NCBI GenBank assembly: GCA_905339215.1
Contig: CAJPFN010000011.1
Location: forward strand, 54,772 to 118,771
Direction: 5' to 3'
Length of the DNA: 64,000 nt
Source: Rhizobiaceae bacterium
GTDB taxonomy: Bacteria; Pseudomonadota; Alphaproteobacteria; Rhizobiales; Rhizobiaceae
The notes beneath the pieces are model-generated. The model ran no database searches. It had not been told where the DNA came from and was given only the letters and a program-made list of their open reading frames with translations. A program made the position numbers and the translations under genes. Numbering within the stretch: the first letter of the stretch is position 1; each line of letters opens with the position of its first letter. This document shows, in pieces, positions 1 through 8,867 of the stretch.

Positions 1-227
1 ACAAGGACGATCCGCGTCCAGTCGGGAACGAGGCGGAACAGACCGAACCACGCGGCGCTTAGGAAGAGGCTCACAACAACGACCAGGGGCAGGACGAGCG
101 GCCATATCCGCTCGGTCGCCATCGCGGCAAAGGTCGCCGCGCGCGTGCGGCCCAAGCGACCGCCGAAACGGGAGGCCGACGGCCATGCCTGCTTTTCGTC
201 CCTGGGTACGTCGCCGCGTAGCGTCAT
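1..227 (-). CDS. DUF4175 / TIGR02302 family membrane protein, N-terminal fragment
   Basis: Partial gene running off the left edge; only the first 75 codons are inside. Translation from the ATG at 225-227 begins MTLRGDVPRDEKQAWPSASR and is followed by a basic stretch and a long hydrophobic run (LVLPLVVVVSLFLSAAWFGL). That is the usual start of TIGR02302/DUF4175 proteins, large inner-membrane proteins of unknown function in Rhizobiales that often lie downstream of lysA. A GGAAGGG Shine-Dalgarno sequence sits just before the ATG. Here the gene is separated from lysA by about 7 kb of TerC, GGDEF and CHAT genes, so those may be inserted. Family assignment rests on the N-terminus and on context only. 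Confidence 0.55.
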   Translation of the reverse strand, partial: MTLRGDVPRDEKQAWPSASRFGGRLGRTRAATFAAMATERIWPLVLPLVVVVSLFLSAAWFGLFRLVPDWTRIVL

Positions 228-528
228 CGGCCCTTCCGGCGGCCGGCGACTCCCGCGCAGGCCTCATACATCCGAAGATAACAGCAAACTGGGCGAAGGC
301 GAGGCGACGTCGCGCAAATGTGAAACCCGACGGCCGAAGGCGGCCGGAGGCCCCTTGAAATGGAAGCCCTGCCGGCCCATTTCGTCGCCGCGGGCCGGGC
401 CCCTCTGACGATATCCCATCGTGATGTCGGACCGCATCGGGAAAACTCGATGACGGGTCCGGACGTTTGCATGACGCGATCCTCCGGCCGTTCCGCATCG
501 GGTTCCCCTCCAACGGAGAGGACACGAC
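228..528. other. intergenic region between DUF4175 gene and terC-like gene
   Basis: No gene seen. It contains a short hairpin (cggccg-aagg-cggccg, near 330-346) and a GC-rich inverted repeat around 371-401 (gccggccc/gggccgggc). TerC/Alx genes elsewhere are often preceded by a manganese-responsive yybP-ykoY riboswitch; I looked for its conserved core and could not identify it. Confidence 0.4.
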
Positions 529-1509
529 ATGGAACTTCTGACGACGCTCTTTCTCGGCCAGCCGCTTTGGATGTGGCTCGGCTTCATGACACTGGTGATT
601 GTCCTGCTGGCACTCGACCTCGGCGTGCTGCACCGCGGTTCGCGCGAGATCGGCGTGCGCGAAAGTCTGGCGCTTTCGGCCTTCTACATCGTGCTCGGCC
701 TCGCCTTCGGCGGCTTCGTCTGGTGGCAGCTCGGCAGCACGGCCGGGATCGAATACCTGACCGGCTTCGTCGTCGAGAAGAGCCTCGCCGTCGACAACAT
801 CTTCGTCATCGCCACGATCTTCGGCTATCTCGCCATCCCGCGCCGCTACCAGCACCGCGTGCTGTTCTGGGGCATCCTCGGCGTGATCGTGCTGCGCGCC
901 ATCATGATCGGCTTCGGCGCGACGCTGGTGGCGCAGTACTCCTGGATCCTCTACGTCTTCGCGGTGTTCCTGATCGCCACGGGCATCAAGATGCTGTGGC
1001 TGGGGGAGGGGGAGGCGGACCTCTCGAACAACCGGCTGCTCGCCTTCGTCCGCGAGCGGTTCTCCGTCACCGACAGGCTCCACGGAGAGCGCTTCTTCGT
1101 CCGCGAGCCGGACAAGACGGGACGACTGGCGACGCGTGCGACGCCGCTGTTCCTGGCACTGGTGCTGATCGAGGTGGCCGACGTGGTCTTCGCCGTCGAT
1201 TCGGTGCCGGCGATCTTCGCCATCACGCTCGATCCCTACATCGTCTACACGTCGAACATCTTCGCTATCCTCGGCCTCAGGGCCCTCTATTTCGCGCTCG
1301 CCGCGGTGCTGCACCGCTTCGCCTACCTGAAGCAGGCGCTCGCGATCCTGCTGGTCTTCATCGGCGGCAAGATCTTCGTCGCCGACCTGATGGGCTGGGA
1401 GAAGTTCCCGGCCGAATGGTCGCTCGCCGTGACCTTCGTCATCCTGGCGTCGGGTGTCGTCTACTCGCTCTGGCGCACGCGCCGGGACGCAAAGGAGGCT
1501 GCGGTGTAG
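529..1509 (+). CDS. TerC/Alx family integral membrane protein
   Basis: A 326-residue polytopic membrane protein with about eight hydrophobic segments. Conserved TerC features are visible: an early LALDLGVLH segment, VEKSLAVDNIFV near residue 86, and EVADVVFAVDSVPA near residue 216. These buried acidic residues are typical of the family, which includes E. coli Alx (manganese export) and tellurium-resistance TerC. Length fits the Alx-type subfamily. The start ATG is preceded by an AACGGAGAGGAC ribosome-binding site. It stands alone, converging on the GGDEF gene. Metal-ion (Mn) efflux is inferred from family members; tellurite resistance is less likely because no other ter genes are present. Confidence 0.88.
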   Translation: MELLTTLFLGQPLWMWLGFMTLVIVLLALDLGVLHRGSREIGVRESLALSAFYIVLGLAFGGFVWWQLGSTAGIEYLTGFVVEKSLAVDNIFVIATIFGYLAIPRRYQHRVLFWGILGVIVLRAIMIGFGATLVAQYSWILYVFAVFLIATGIKMLWLGEGEADLSNNRLLAFVRERFSVTDRLHGERFFVREPDKTGRLATRATPLFLALVLIEVADVVFAVDSVPAIFAITLDPYIVYTSNIFAILGLRALYFALAAVLHRFAYLKQALAILLVFIGGKIFVADLMGWEKFPAEWSLAVTFVILASGVVYSLWRTRRDAKEAAV

Positions 1510-1534
1510 CCTCGGCGGCTTCAGGCCGCCGGCC

Positions 1535-2998
1535 CTACATCGACATCGCCGTCTCGTAGCGCAACACGCGGTTGCGCCCGGCCTGCTTGGCGGCGTAGAG
1601 GGCGGTGTCGGCGGCCTTGACGGCACCTTCCGGCGAGTCCGCCTGCTGCGGATACGTCGCCACGCCGATACTCACGGTAATGTTCACACATTTCCCGTTG
1701 CCGATGTCGAACCGATGGCATTCCGCCTCCACGCGCAGGCGCTCGGCAATCTGCAGGGCCATGTCGGTGTCCGTCTCCGGCAGGATCACCGTGAACTCCT
1801 CACCGCCGTATCGACAGACGCGGTCGATGGCGCGCGCCTGCTGCACCAACAAGTGGCTCAGTCCCTTGAGGATGATATCGCCGGCCTGGTGTCCGTGGGT
1901 GTCGTTGACACGTTTGAAGTGATCGATGTCGAGCATGAGCAGCGACACGGGGCGATCAAAACGCCGGGTGCGGTCGGTCTCGTCCTTCAGGAACGTGTAG
2001 AACGCCCGATGATTGTACAGTTCGGTGAGGCTGTCGCGGGTGGCCAGTTCCTCCGCGATCTCGGCTCGCTTGCGCTCGGCGATGTCACGCGCCACGACCA
2101 GCACGCCGGCCACCTCGCCTTCTTCGGTGTGGTACACGCTGGCATTGTAGAGCACCTCGGTCAGCGTCCCCGACACGTGTCTCATGGTCAGCGGATAATT
2201 CCGGACGGTTCCGCTCGTGAATGCTTCCCGATATCCGGCCTGCGCCTTTTCGGGATCGGTGAAATACTCCGAGAGGTCGCTGCCCACCAGGAGCACGCGC
2301 GGCACCCCGGTGCCCCGTACTGCCGCCTCGTTCACGTCCATGATCTTGCCGTCCAGACTGATCGTCACGAGCGGATCGAGGCTGGCCTCGATCAGGCTGC
2401 GCGCGTATAGCGACGCTTGGCGCAGCCGATCTTCCGCATACCTGCGTTCGGTGATGTCGCGCAGCCGCAACACGGCTCCTTGCATTTCTCCCTTGCGACC
2501 TCGCAGGGGCGCCATCCGGGATTCGAAGAAGCTGTCCTTGGCCGTTCCGGGAAGGCGGTAGGCAATCTCCTTGCTTTCGATGCCATTCCCGTCGAGGCCC
2601 GCCCTGATCCTGGCGGTTTCGCCGGTCTCCTGCATGAACGGGACATCGTCCAGAAACCGTCCGATGGCATGCTCCCTGGGGCTTCCGCACATCCGTTCCA
2701 TGAGCAGATTCCATTCGGTGATCCGAAGGTCGCGATCCACCGCGAGAATGCCGTCCGGGCTCGATTTGATCAGCGTCTGGGCGTATTCGAGCGTCTCGCG
2801 CAGCGAGTCGTTCGCTTGCCTGTTCTCGGCGGCGAAGGCCTCCAGTTCCTCTCCGAGAATGTTGATGCCGGCGACGACGCCGTCCAGGGCGCTGTTGTCG
2901 TCGAAGAGGGTGCCTCGAGCCTTGAGGTCGCCTGCGGCATACTTGAAGATGACTTCGAGCAACTCCGCGAGCCGCGGATCGTCGCCGTTGCCGGGCAT
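1535..2998 (-). CDS. PAS-PAS-GGDEF diguanylate cyclase
   Basis: A 487-residue cytoplasmic signalling protein. It has an N-terminal helical segment (1-75), two PAS modules (about 75-200 and 205-325, each ending in an RDITERR/RDIAERK linker), and a C-terminal GGDEF domain with an RYGGEEF active site. A product-inhibition I-site (RAID) lies five residues before the motif. It should make cyclic di-GMP under PAS control. The chosen start ATG (2996-2998) is 5 bases after the stop of the upstream STAS-like gene, so the two are probably translationally coupled. A longer reading of this frame would run into the upstream gene. No membrane segment is seen. Confidence 0.85.
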   Translation of the reverse strand: MPGNGDDPRLAELLEVIFKYAAGDLKARGTLFDDNSALDGVVAGINILGEELEAFAAENRQANDSLRETLEYAQTLIKSSPDGILAVDRDLRITEWNLLMERMCGSPREHAIGRFLDDVPFMQETGETARIRAGLDGNGIESKEIAYRLPGTAKDSFFESRMAPLRGRKGEMQGAVLRLRDITERRYAEDRLRQASLYARSLIEASLDPLVTISLDGKIMDVNEAAVRGTGVPRVLLVGSDLSEYFTDPEKAQAGYREAFTSGTVRNYPLTMRHVSGTLTEVLYNASVYHTEEGEVAGVLVVARDIAERKRAEIAEELATRDSLTELYNHRAFYTFLKDETDRTRRFDRPVSLLMLDIDHFKRVNDTHGHQAGDIILKGLSHLLVQQARAIDRVCRYGGEEFTVILPETDTDMALQIAERLRVEAECHRFDIGNGKCVNITVSIGVATYPQQADSPEGAVKAADTALYAAKQAGRNRVLRYETAMSM

Positions 2999-3003
2999 CC
3001 CGC

Positions 3004-3387
3004 TCACGCGGCAAAGCCCTTTAGCCATGCCAGGGCTTCGTCCTCGTCGGAAAAGAGCCGGGTCGGAAGGTGCGGATTGCTGAGGCCGAGGTAGAAGTTC
3101 CCCAGAACCTTGCTGACAGGCGTTCCGACGATGATGGCGGCGGCGCTGGCGCATTCCGCGGCTTCTTCTCCCGCATAGAAGTGGCGGGCGTCCCTGGAAA
3201 GGGATTTCATCGTCTTCGTGTCGATGAACAGGGGCAGTCTCTTCCCCTCGTTCACCTTCTTGTAGGCGACCATTGTTTCCTGGGCGTCCGCCAGCGTCAC
3301 TTCCGCGCCCGGCACGTGGATGACGCGGGCGATGCCATCCTCTCCCAGCCATACTTTGGCGACCCTGCTGGTCTGCTCCGTTCCCAC
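3004..3387 (-). CDS. STAS-like (DUF7793-type) protein, partner of downstream GGDEF protein
   Basis: A 127-residue soluble protein starting at GTG with an AAGGAG site eight bases upstream. It resembles the DUF7793/SpoIIAA-like group: an N-terminal strand-rich part, SRDARHFYAG near the middle, IIVGTPVSKVLGNFYLGL, and a C-terminal PTRLFSDEDEALAWLKGF that is a standard ending of this family. Such proteins often sit directly upstream of PAS/GGDEF genes and are thought to act as small regulatory or input partners. The 5-base gap to the GGDEF gene supports co-expression. The function itself is inference; no catalytic residues are evident. Confidence 0.7.
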   Translation of the reverse strand: MGTEQTSRVAKVWLGEDGIARVIHVPGAEVTLADAQETMVAYKKVNEGKRLPLFIDTKTMKSLSRDARHFYAGEEAAECASAAAIIVGTPVSKVLGNFYLGLSNPHLPTRLFSDEDEALAWLKGFAA

Positions 3388-3650
3388 CTTCGCGCTCCTT
3401 CTCCGTCAGGACCCGTACGGAGCCGTAAGCTCTTCATTCAGACGCTCGTCGCGCACCCATCGATCGGCATGCCCCGGGCAGGTCTGCCGAACAGGACAGC
3501 ACAACGATCCTGCTTTTCGATTAAGCGGAAAGCGGGCATTGGAGGAACCCTTCCGCCGTGGCGGCGCAACGGTCGCGGTCTCGCTCCGCCTTGATCCTGC
3601 CATCGGATGGCGATTTGCTTCCGCAGGGCAAAGGTGGCGGGCGTCGGCGA

Positions 3651-6600
3651 ATGGCCGGGTACTCTCGAAGACCGGCGGTGGCGATGTGTGCGGCGTTGAT
3701 CGCCGCGGCGGCAGCCATGCCGGCAAGGGCCGGGCCGCGCGAGGACACGGCGACGGCGGCCACTACGGTGCAGTCGATGATCGACGCCGGCCGGGCCGCG
3801 GAGGCCGAGGCGCTGGCGCGGCGTGCCGCGGGTGAGGCCGAGACGGCGTTCGGCGCGTTGTCGGCGGAGGCGGCCGACCTCTACCGGCTGCTCGGCGACG
3901 TGCTCTACGAGCAGAAGCGCTACGCAGATGCCGAGCCCTTCTTCCGCCAGGCGCTGGCCGGGCGCGAGGCGGCGCTCGGCGGCGGCCACGTCGACACGGC
4001 GCGCTCGCACGGCGACCTCGCCGCGAACCTGCGCGCCATGGGCCGGCTGGAAGAGGCCGAGGTTCACTATCGCGCCGCGCTCGACATCCGCCGCGCCGCG
4101 CTCGGGCCCGGCCATGCTGACGTGGCGCGCAGCTGGTTCCGCCTGGCGCGCCTCGTCGACGCGCGCGGCAACCATGCCCGCGCCGTGCCGCTGATGGCCG
4201 AGGCGATAGCCGCCGGCACGGCCGCCTTCGGCGCCGCCAATGCCGCTGTCGTGCGCTGGCGCGGCGAGCGGGCGGCGATGATCCACGATTCCGGCGACCT
4301 TGCCGCCGCCGAGCCGGCCTATCGCGAGGCGATCGCCGCGGCGGAGGCCGTCCTGCCTCCGGACGATCCCGACCTCGCCGCCGCCCGGCAGGGCCTCGCC
4401 AACCTGCTGCGCCAGAGCGGACGTCCGCGCGAGGCCGAGCCGCTGCACCGCGCCGCGCTCGCCGCCCGGGAGAAGGCGTTCGGCGCGAACGATCCCTCCG
4501 TCGCCTCGGCGCTGGAAGGGCTCGGGCGGGCGCTTGACGCGCTTGCCAGGCCCAGAGAAGGTGCCGAGGCGCTGCAGCGGGCGCTGTCGATCCGCGAGGC
4601 GACGGCCGGCGCGGAGAGCCCGGCGGCGGTCGCCACCGCCTTCATGCTCGGCCGCGTGCTGATGGCGGATGCCCGGCCGCGCGAGGCCGAGCCGCTGTTC
4701 CGCCGGGTGCTCGCCGCCCGCGAGACGGCGGAAGGGCCATCGGGCAAGGGCGTCGCCGACCCCGTGCGCTGGCTGGCGAGCGCCGCCCAGCGTCTCGACC
4801 GCAAGGCCGAGGCCGAACTGCTCTACAAGCGCGCGCTGGCCATCCGCGAGGCGACGCTGGGACCGGACGACGTGCTGACCGGCTACGAGCTCCTGTCGCT
4901 CGGGCTGCTCTATGCCGGCCAGCAGCGCGCCGGCGAGGCGACACCGCTGCTGCGCCGCGCCATTTCGATCATGGAAGGCCGCGGCGGCGACCCGGGCAGC
5001 GCCGTCGCCGCGCGCATGGCCCTCGCCGTCCTCGAGGCGAGCCTCGGCAACGACGAGGAAGCCGCGCGGCTGGCCGAACGGTCGCTCGCCGACGTCTCGG
5101 CGACATCGGGCGCAGATCATCCGGACGCCGCCGACATCATGGTCGCGCTGGCGCAGATCCGCCTCGACCAGAAACAGTTCGCCGAGGCGGAGCGGCTCGC
5201 GGCCGCCGCCCGCGACGTCTATGCCGAAAAGGCCCCCGGCGACCGGGCGCTGCTGCGCGCCTCGGCGGTCCTCGGCGCCGTGCGCCTGGCGGAGGGCCGC
5301 GCCGTCGAGGCGGGGACGATCTACGACGGTATCCTCGCCGAGCTGTCGCGGCGCTACGGTGACGACAGTGCCGAACTGCGCTCGGCGCTCGCCGACGTCG
5401 GCCGCGCCCGCTTCGCGGCGGGCGACCATGCGGGCGCCGCGGCCGCCTTCGAGCGGTCGGTCGCGATGACCGAGGACCTCGCGGCGATCGACGCGGGCGT
5501 GGCATTTGCCAGCCGTACCGGCGCGGTCGAGGACCAGGCGATCGCGCGCGCCGCCGTCTACGACTTCCTCATCAAGTCCTGGGACAGGATGGCGGAGAAG
5601 GATGAAGCCCGCCGCGACGAACTGGCCGGCAAGGCGTTCCGGATCGCCCAGCGCGTCATCGAATCGCAGGCGGCCTCCGCGCTGGCGCAGATGGCGGCCA
5701 GGCAGGCGGCAGGCGACGGCGACCTGGCGGAACTGGTGCGCGAACGCCAGGACCTCGTCGGTGAATGGCAGGCGGCCGACCGGGCGCTGGCAGCGTTGCG
5801 CGGAACGGGCAGCAAGAGCGGGGAAGCGGCAGCCGTCGCTGCCAGGCTCGACGCCGCCGACGAGCGCATCCGCGCCATCGACGCCGTCCTCTCGACCTCG
5901 TTTCCCGCCTTTGCCTCGCTGCAGAAGCCGTCCGCGCTGTCGCTCGACGCGGTCCGCGAGCGGCTGGCGGAAGACGAGGTGTTGCTCTTCTTCGCCGACA
6001 CGACTCAGCTCGGCGAGGAGGGCTTCGAGACCTATTTGTGGGCGGTGCCGAAGCGCGGCGACGTGCGCTGGGTGCGGCTGGAACGGGCCACCGGTGAACT
6101 GTCGGCGGCGGTGCGCGCCTTGCGTCACTCTATGGGCGTCGGGCGGCAGGCGCGCGGCGCCCAGGTGATCGGCGCGCCGAAGGCGGGCAGCGACCGTGTC
6201 GCCAAGGTGATCGACGCCGCCAGCGCGCTCTACCGGGCGACGCTGGCGCCGGTCGCGGACATGCTGGAAGGCAAGCGGCTGGTCGTCGTGCCGTCGAAGA
6301 AGCTGGCGCCTCTGCCGTTCCACCTGCTCGTCGCGGCGCCGCCGCCGGCCGGTTCGACCGACCGCTATCGCGATGCCGGCTGGCTCGCCCGCGACCACGC
6401 GATCGTCGTCCTGCCGTCGGTTTCGGCCTTGGCCGCCGTGACCGCCCAGGTGGCGGAACCGGGCGCGCGCGAGGCCTATCTCGGCTTCGCCAATCCGCTG
6501 CTCACCGGCCGTTCGGGCGAGGACCGTCGCGCCTTCGCCAGGAAGGGCTGCGCGCCGGCCGGCGCGGTGCTGGTCGCCGGCCTTGCGGCGCCGTCGACGG

Positions 6601-7274
6601 AAGGCGTCGAACCGCCACCCTCGGCCGCGACGCTGTTCCGTGGCGCGGAGGCCGACGTCGCGGCGGTTCGCGCGCTGGCGCCGCTGCCCGAGACCGTCGA
6701 CGAGGCCTGCGCAGTGGCCGACGCCATGGGCGCGCCGGAGACGGCCGTCCGCCTCGGCGCCGACGCCACCGAGGCGGCGATCAAGGACCTGTCGGACGAA
6801 GGCGGCCTGGCGCGGGCGCGCATCCTGCATTTCGCCACGCACGGCCTCGTCTCCGGCGAACTTTCCGGCCTCGCCGAGCCGGCCGTCGTGCTGACGCCGC
6901 CCGACGCGGCGAGCCCGCGCGACGACGGCCTACTCACCGCCTCGGAGGTGACCACGCTGCGCCTAGACGCCGACTGGGTGATCCTCTCGGCCTGCAACAC
7001 GGCCTCCGGCGATGGCGGCGGCGAGGCGCTGTCGGGCCTGGCCCGCGCCTTCTTCTACGCCGGTGCGCATTCGCTGATGGTGTCGCACTGGCCGGTCAAT
7101 TCGGACGCCGCCGTCAGCCTGGTGACCGGAGCCGTCGATGCGTTGACGCGCGAGCCGGCGATCGGCCGCGCCGAGGCGCTGCGCCGGGCGATGGCGGCTG
7201 AGATCGACAAGGGCGGCGTCCATGCGGACCCGGCCAACTGGGCGCCGTTCATCCTGGTTGGCGCCGAGCGCTGA
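3651..7274 (+). CDS. exported TPR-repeat protein with C-terminal CHAT protease domain
   Basis: About 1207 residues from the chosen ATG. The first 27 residues form a Sec-type signal peptide (basic start, AMCAALIAAAAAMPARA core). Residues ~35-600 are tetratricopeptide repeats of the tetratricopeptide/kinesin-light-chain type, many containing EAEPLFRRALAAREA-like units. A short coiled linker follows, then a CHAT domain (~860-1205) with the catalytic pair visible: His1064 in FATHG and Cys1115 in SACNT. CHAT domains are caspase/separase-like cysteine peptidases; TPR-CHAT proteins are often effectors or scaffolds. An in-frame ATG 31 codons upstream would bury the signal peptide, so 3651 is preferred. 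It is monocistronic and converges on lysA. Substrate unknown. Confidence 0.85.
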   Translation: MAGYSRRPAVAMCAALIAAAAAMPARAGPREDTATAATTVQSMIDAGRAAEAEALARRAAGEAETAFGALSAEAADLYRLLGDVLYEQKRYADAEPFFRQALAGREAALGGGHVDTARSHGDLAANLRAMGRLEEAEVHYRAALDIRRAALGPGHADVARSWFRLARLVDARGNHARAVPLMAEAIAAGTAAFGAANAAVVRWRGERAAMIHDSGDLAAAEPAYREAIAAAEAVLPPDDPDLAAARQGLANLLRQSGRPREAEPLHRAALAAREKAFGANDPSVASALEGLGRALDALARPREGAEALQRALSIREATAGAESPAAVATAFMLGRVLMADARPREAEPLFRRVLAARETAEGPSGKGVADPVRWLASAAQRLDRKAEAELLYKRALAIREATLGPDDVLTGYELLSLGLLYAGQQRAGEATPLLRRAISIMEGRGGDPGSAVAARMALAVLEASLGNDEEAARLAERSLADVSATSGADHPDAADIMVALAQIRLDQKQFAEAERLAAAARDVYAEKAPGDRALLRASAVLGAVRLAEGRAVEAGTIYDGILAELSRRYGDDSAELRSALADVGRARFAAGDHAGAAAAFERSVAMTEDLAAIDAGVAFASRTGAVEDQAIARAAVYDFLIKSWDRMAEKDEARRDELAGKAFRIAQRVIESQAASALAQMAARQAAGDGDLAELVRERQDLVGEWQAADRALAALRGTGSKSGEAAAVAARLDAADERIRAIDAVLSTSFPAFASLQKPSALSLDAVRERLAEDEVLLFFADTTQLGEEGFETYLWAVPKRGDVRWVRLERATGELSAAVRALRHSMGVGRQARGAQVIGAPKAGSDRVAKVIDAASALYRATLAPVADMLEGKRLVVVPSKKLAPLPFHLLVAAPPPAGSTDRYRDAGWLARDHAIVVLPSVSALAAVTAQVAEPGAREAYLGFANPLLTGRSGEDRRAFARKGCAPAGAVLVAGLAAPSTEGVEPPPSAATLFRGAEADVAAVRALAPLPETVDEACAVADAMGAPETAVRLGADATEAAIKDLSDEGGLARARILHFATHGLVSGELSGLAEPAVVLTPPDAASPRDDGLLTASEVTTLRLDADWVILSACNTASGDGGGEALSGLARAFFYAGAHSLMVSHWPVNSDAAVSLVTGAVDALTREPAIGRAEALRRAMAAEIDKGGVHADPANWAPFILVGAER

Positions 7275-7292
7275 ACGCCCGGCGTCAGTCGC

Positions 7293-8561
7293 TCACGCCA
7301 GCCAGTCGGGGATGCGGTCGAGGCCGATCAGGTCGTCGTAGCTCGGGCGTGGACGCACGACGTGGAAGCGGTCGCCGTCGACCAGCACCTCGGGCACCAG
7401 CAGACGGGTGTTGTAGGTACCGGCCTGCACGGCACCGTAGGCACCTGCCGTACCCACCGCGATCAGGTCGCCCGGTTCGAGCACGGGCAGATCGCGGTCG
7501 TGGCCGAGATAGTCGCCGGTCTCGCAGACCGGGCCGACGACGTCGACGATCAGGCGGGGCGCGTCGGGTGCCGCCTCGCGCACCGGCCTGATCTCGTGGA
7601 AGGCGTCGTAGAGCGTCGGGCGGATCAGGTCGTTCATCGCCGCGTCGACGATGACGAAGTTCTTGGCGTCGCCATGCTTCACGTAGACGACCTGCGCGAC
7701 GAGGATGCCGGCATTGCCGACAATCAGGCGGCCCGGCTCGAAGACGACCTTGACGCCGAGCCCGGTCATCCGCTTGCGCACGATCTCGGCATAGGCATCG
7801 GGCAGCGGCGGCGGATCGTTGTCGACGCGGTAGGGGATGCCGAGCCCGCCGCCGAGATCGACATGCTCGATCGCGTGGCCGTCGGCGCGCAGCGCCGCGA
7901 CCAGTTCGGCAAGCAGCGCGAAGGCGTCGTCGAAGGGCTGCAGAGCCGTGATCTGGCTGCCGATGTGCATGTCGATGCCGACGACCTCGATGCCGGGCAG
8001 CCGCGCGGCGCGCGCATAGACCTCGCGGGCGTGCTGCCAGGGGATGCCGAACTTGTTTTCGGCCTTTCCGGTGGCGATCTTCCTATGGGTCTTGGCGTCG
8101 ACGTCCGGATTGATGCGCATCGACACCGGTGCGGTGCGTCCCGCGGCGACGGCGCGCGCCGAGAGCAGGTCGAGTTCCGGCTCGGATTCCACGTTGAAGC
8201 AATGGATGCCGGCGGCAAGCGCAAAATCCATCTCGGCGGCGGTCTTGCCAACGCCGGAGAACAGGATCTTTCCGGGCGGGATGCCGGCGGCGAGCGCCCG
8301 GCGCAGCTCGCCTTCCGAGACGACGTCGGCGCCGGCGCCGAGCTTCGCCAGGGTGCGGATCACCGCCTGGTTCGAGTTCGCCTTCATCGCGTAGCAGACG
8401 AGCGCGTCGAGGTCGGCGAAGGCTTCGCTGAACACCCGGTAGTGGCGGGAAAGCGTCGCCGTCGAATAGCAGTAGAAGGGCGTGCCGACGGCGGCGGCGA
8501 TCACCGGGATCGCCACGTCCTCGGCATGGAGGACGCCGTCCTTGTAGTCGAAGTGGTTCAC
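7293..8561 (-). CDS. lysA: diaminopimelate decarboxylase
   Basis: A 422-residue PLP-dependent fold-III decarboxylase converting meso-diaminopimelate to L-lysine, the last step of lysine synthesis. The PLP lysine is Lys60 in CYAMKANSN. The glycine-rich phosphate loop GGGLGIPY and the CETGDYLG substrate motif are also present. Length is normal for LysA. Start is the GTG at 8559-8561 (MNHFDYKDG...), the usual alphaproteobacterial N-terminus; the open frame continues upstream only through non-coding sequence. It lies 25 bases after lptM and follows argH, the conserved rhizobial order argH-lptM-lysA. Confidence 0.96.
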   Translation of the reverse strand: MNHFDYKDGVLHAEDVAIPVIAAAVGTPFYCYSTATLSRHYRVFSEAFADLDALVCYAMKANSNQAVIRTLAKLGAGADVVSEGELRRALAAGIPPGKILFSGVGKTAAEMDFALAAGIHCFNVESEPELDLLSARAVAAGRTAPVSMRINPDVDAKTHRKIATGKAENKFGIPWQHAREVYARAARLPGIEVVGIDMHIGSQITALQPFDDAFALLAELVAALRADGHAIEHVDLGGGLGIPYRVDNDPPPLPDAYAEIVRKRMTGLGVKVVFEPGRLIVGNAGILVAQVVYVKHGDAKNFVIVDAAMNDLIRPTLYDAFHEIRPVREAAPDAPRLIVDVVGPVCETGDYLGHDRDLPVLEPGDLIAVGTAGAYGAVQAGTYNTRLLVPEVLVDGDRFHVVRPRPSYDDLIGLDRIPDWLA

Positions 8562-8586
8562 GGCGGGAGTGTCCGGTTGGGATGAC

Positions 8587-8796
8587 TCAGTCGATGAGGC
8601 CGTCGAGGATGAACGGCTTGTCGACGACCGGTTTCTCCGGCTGCGGCGGCAGCGGCTCCTTGTTGCGCTCGGCTTCCTTGCGCGCGTCGACGGCCGCCTG
8701 GTAGGGCGTGTCGAGCGGCGCCTTGCGCCCGCAGCCCGCGACGGTGGCGAGGGCGGCGGCCATGGCGATGGCGAGGGCAATTTTGCGTGCGGTCAT
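8587..8796 (-). CDS. lptM: small lipoprotein, LptM-type
   Basis: A 69-residue lipoprotein. It has a basic n-region and hydrophobic core followed by a lipobox (VAGC, Cys22) and then GRKAPLDTP, the hallmark of LptM/YifL proteins, with a charged, proline-rich tail (EKPVVDKPFILDGLID). LptM assists disulfide maturation of the LPS translocon protein LptD in E. coli. Position between argH and lysA is the normal one. The short length and clear lipobox make this call fairly safe; the LptD role is transferred from E. coli. Confidence 0.85.
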   Translation of the reverse strand: MTARKIALAIAMAAALATVAGCGRKAPLDTPYQAAVDARKEAERNKEPLPPQPEKPVVDKPFILDGLID

Positions 8797-8867
8797 GTTG
8801 TCGGTCGTCCGGTCGGTCAGGTCAGTTATCTGTAGCCGAGAATGCCGGCCATTGCACCCCTGTGCGG

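Noticed and set aside
228..528. A possible yybP-ykoY manganese riboswitch before the TerC gene
   Set aside because: I could not find the conserved GGGGAGUAG-type core or the paired domains; only simple hairpins are present.
3438..6842. A 1134-codon open frame on the minus strand opposite the CHAT gene
   Set aside because: It is a GC-driven antisense shadow rich in Arg and Gly with no domain; the plus-strand frame encodes a clear signal peptide, TPR repeats and CHAT catalytic residues.
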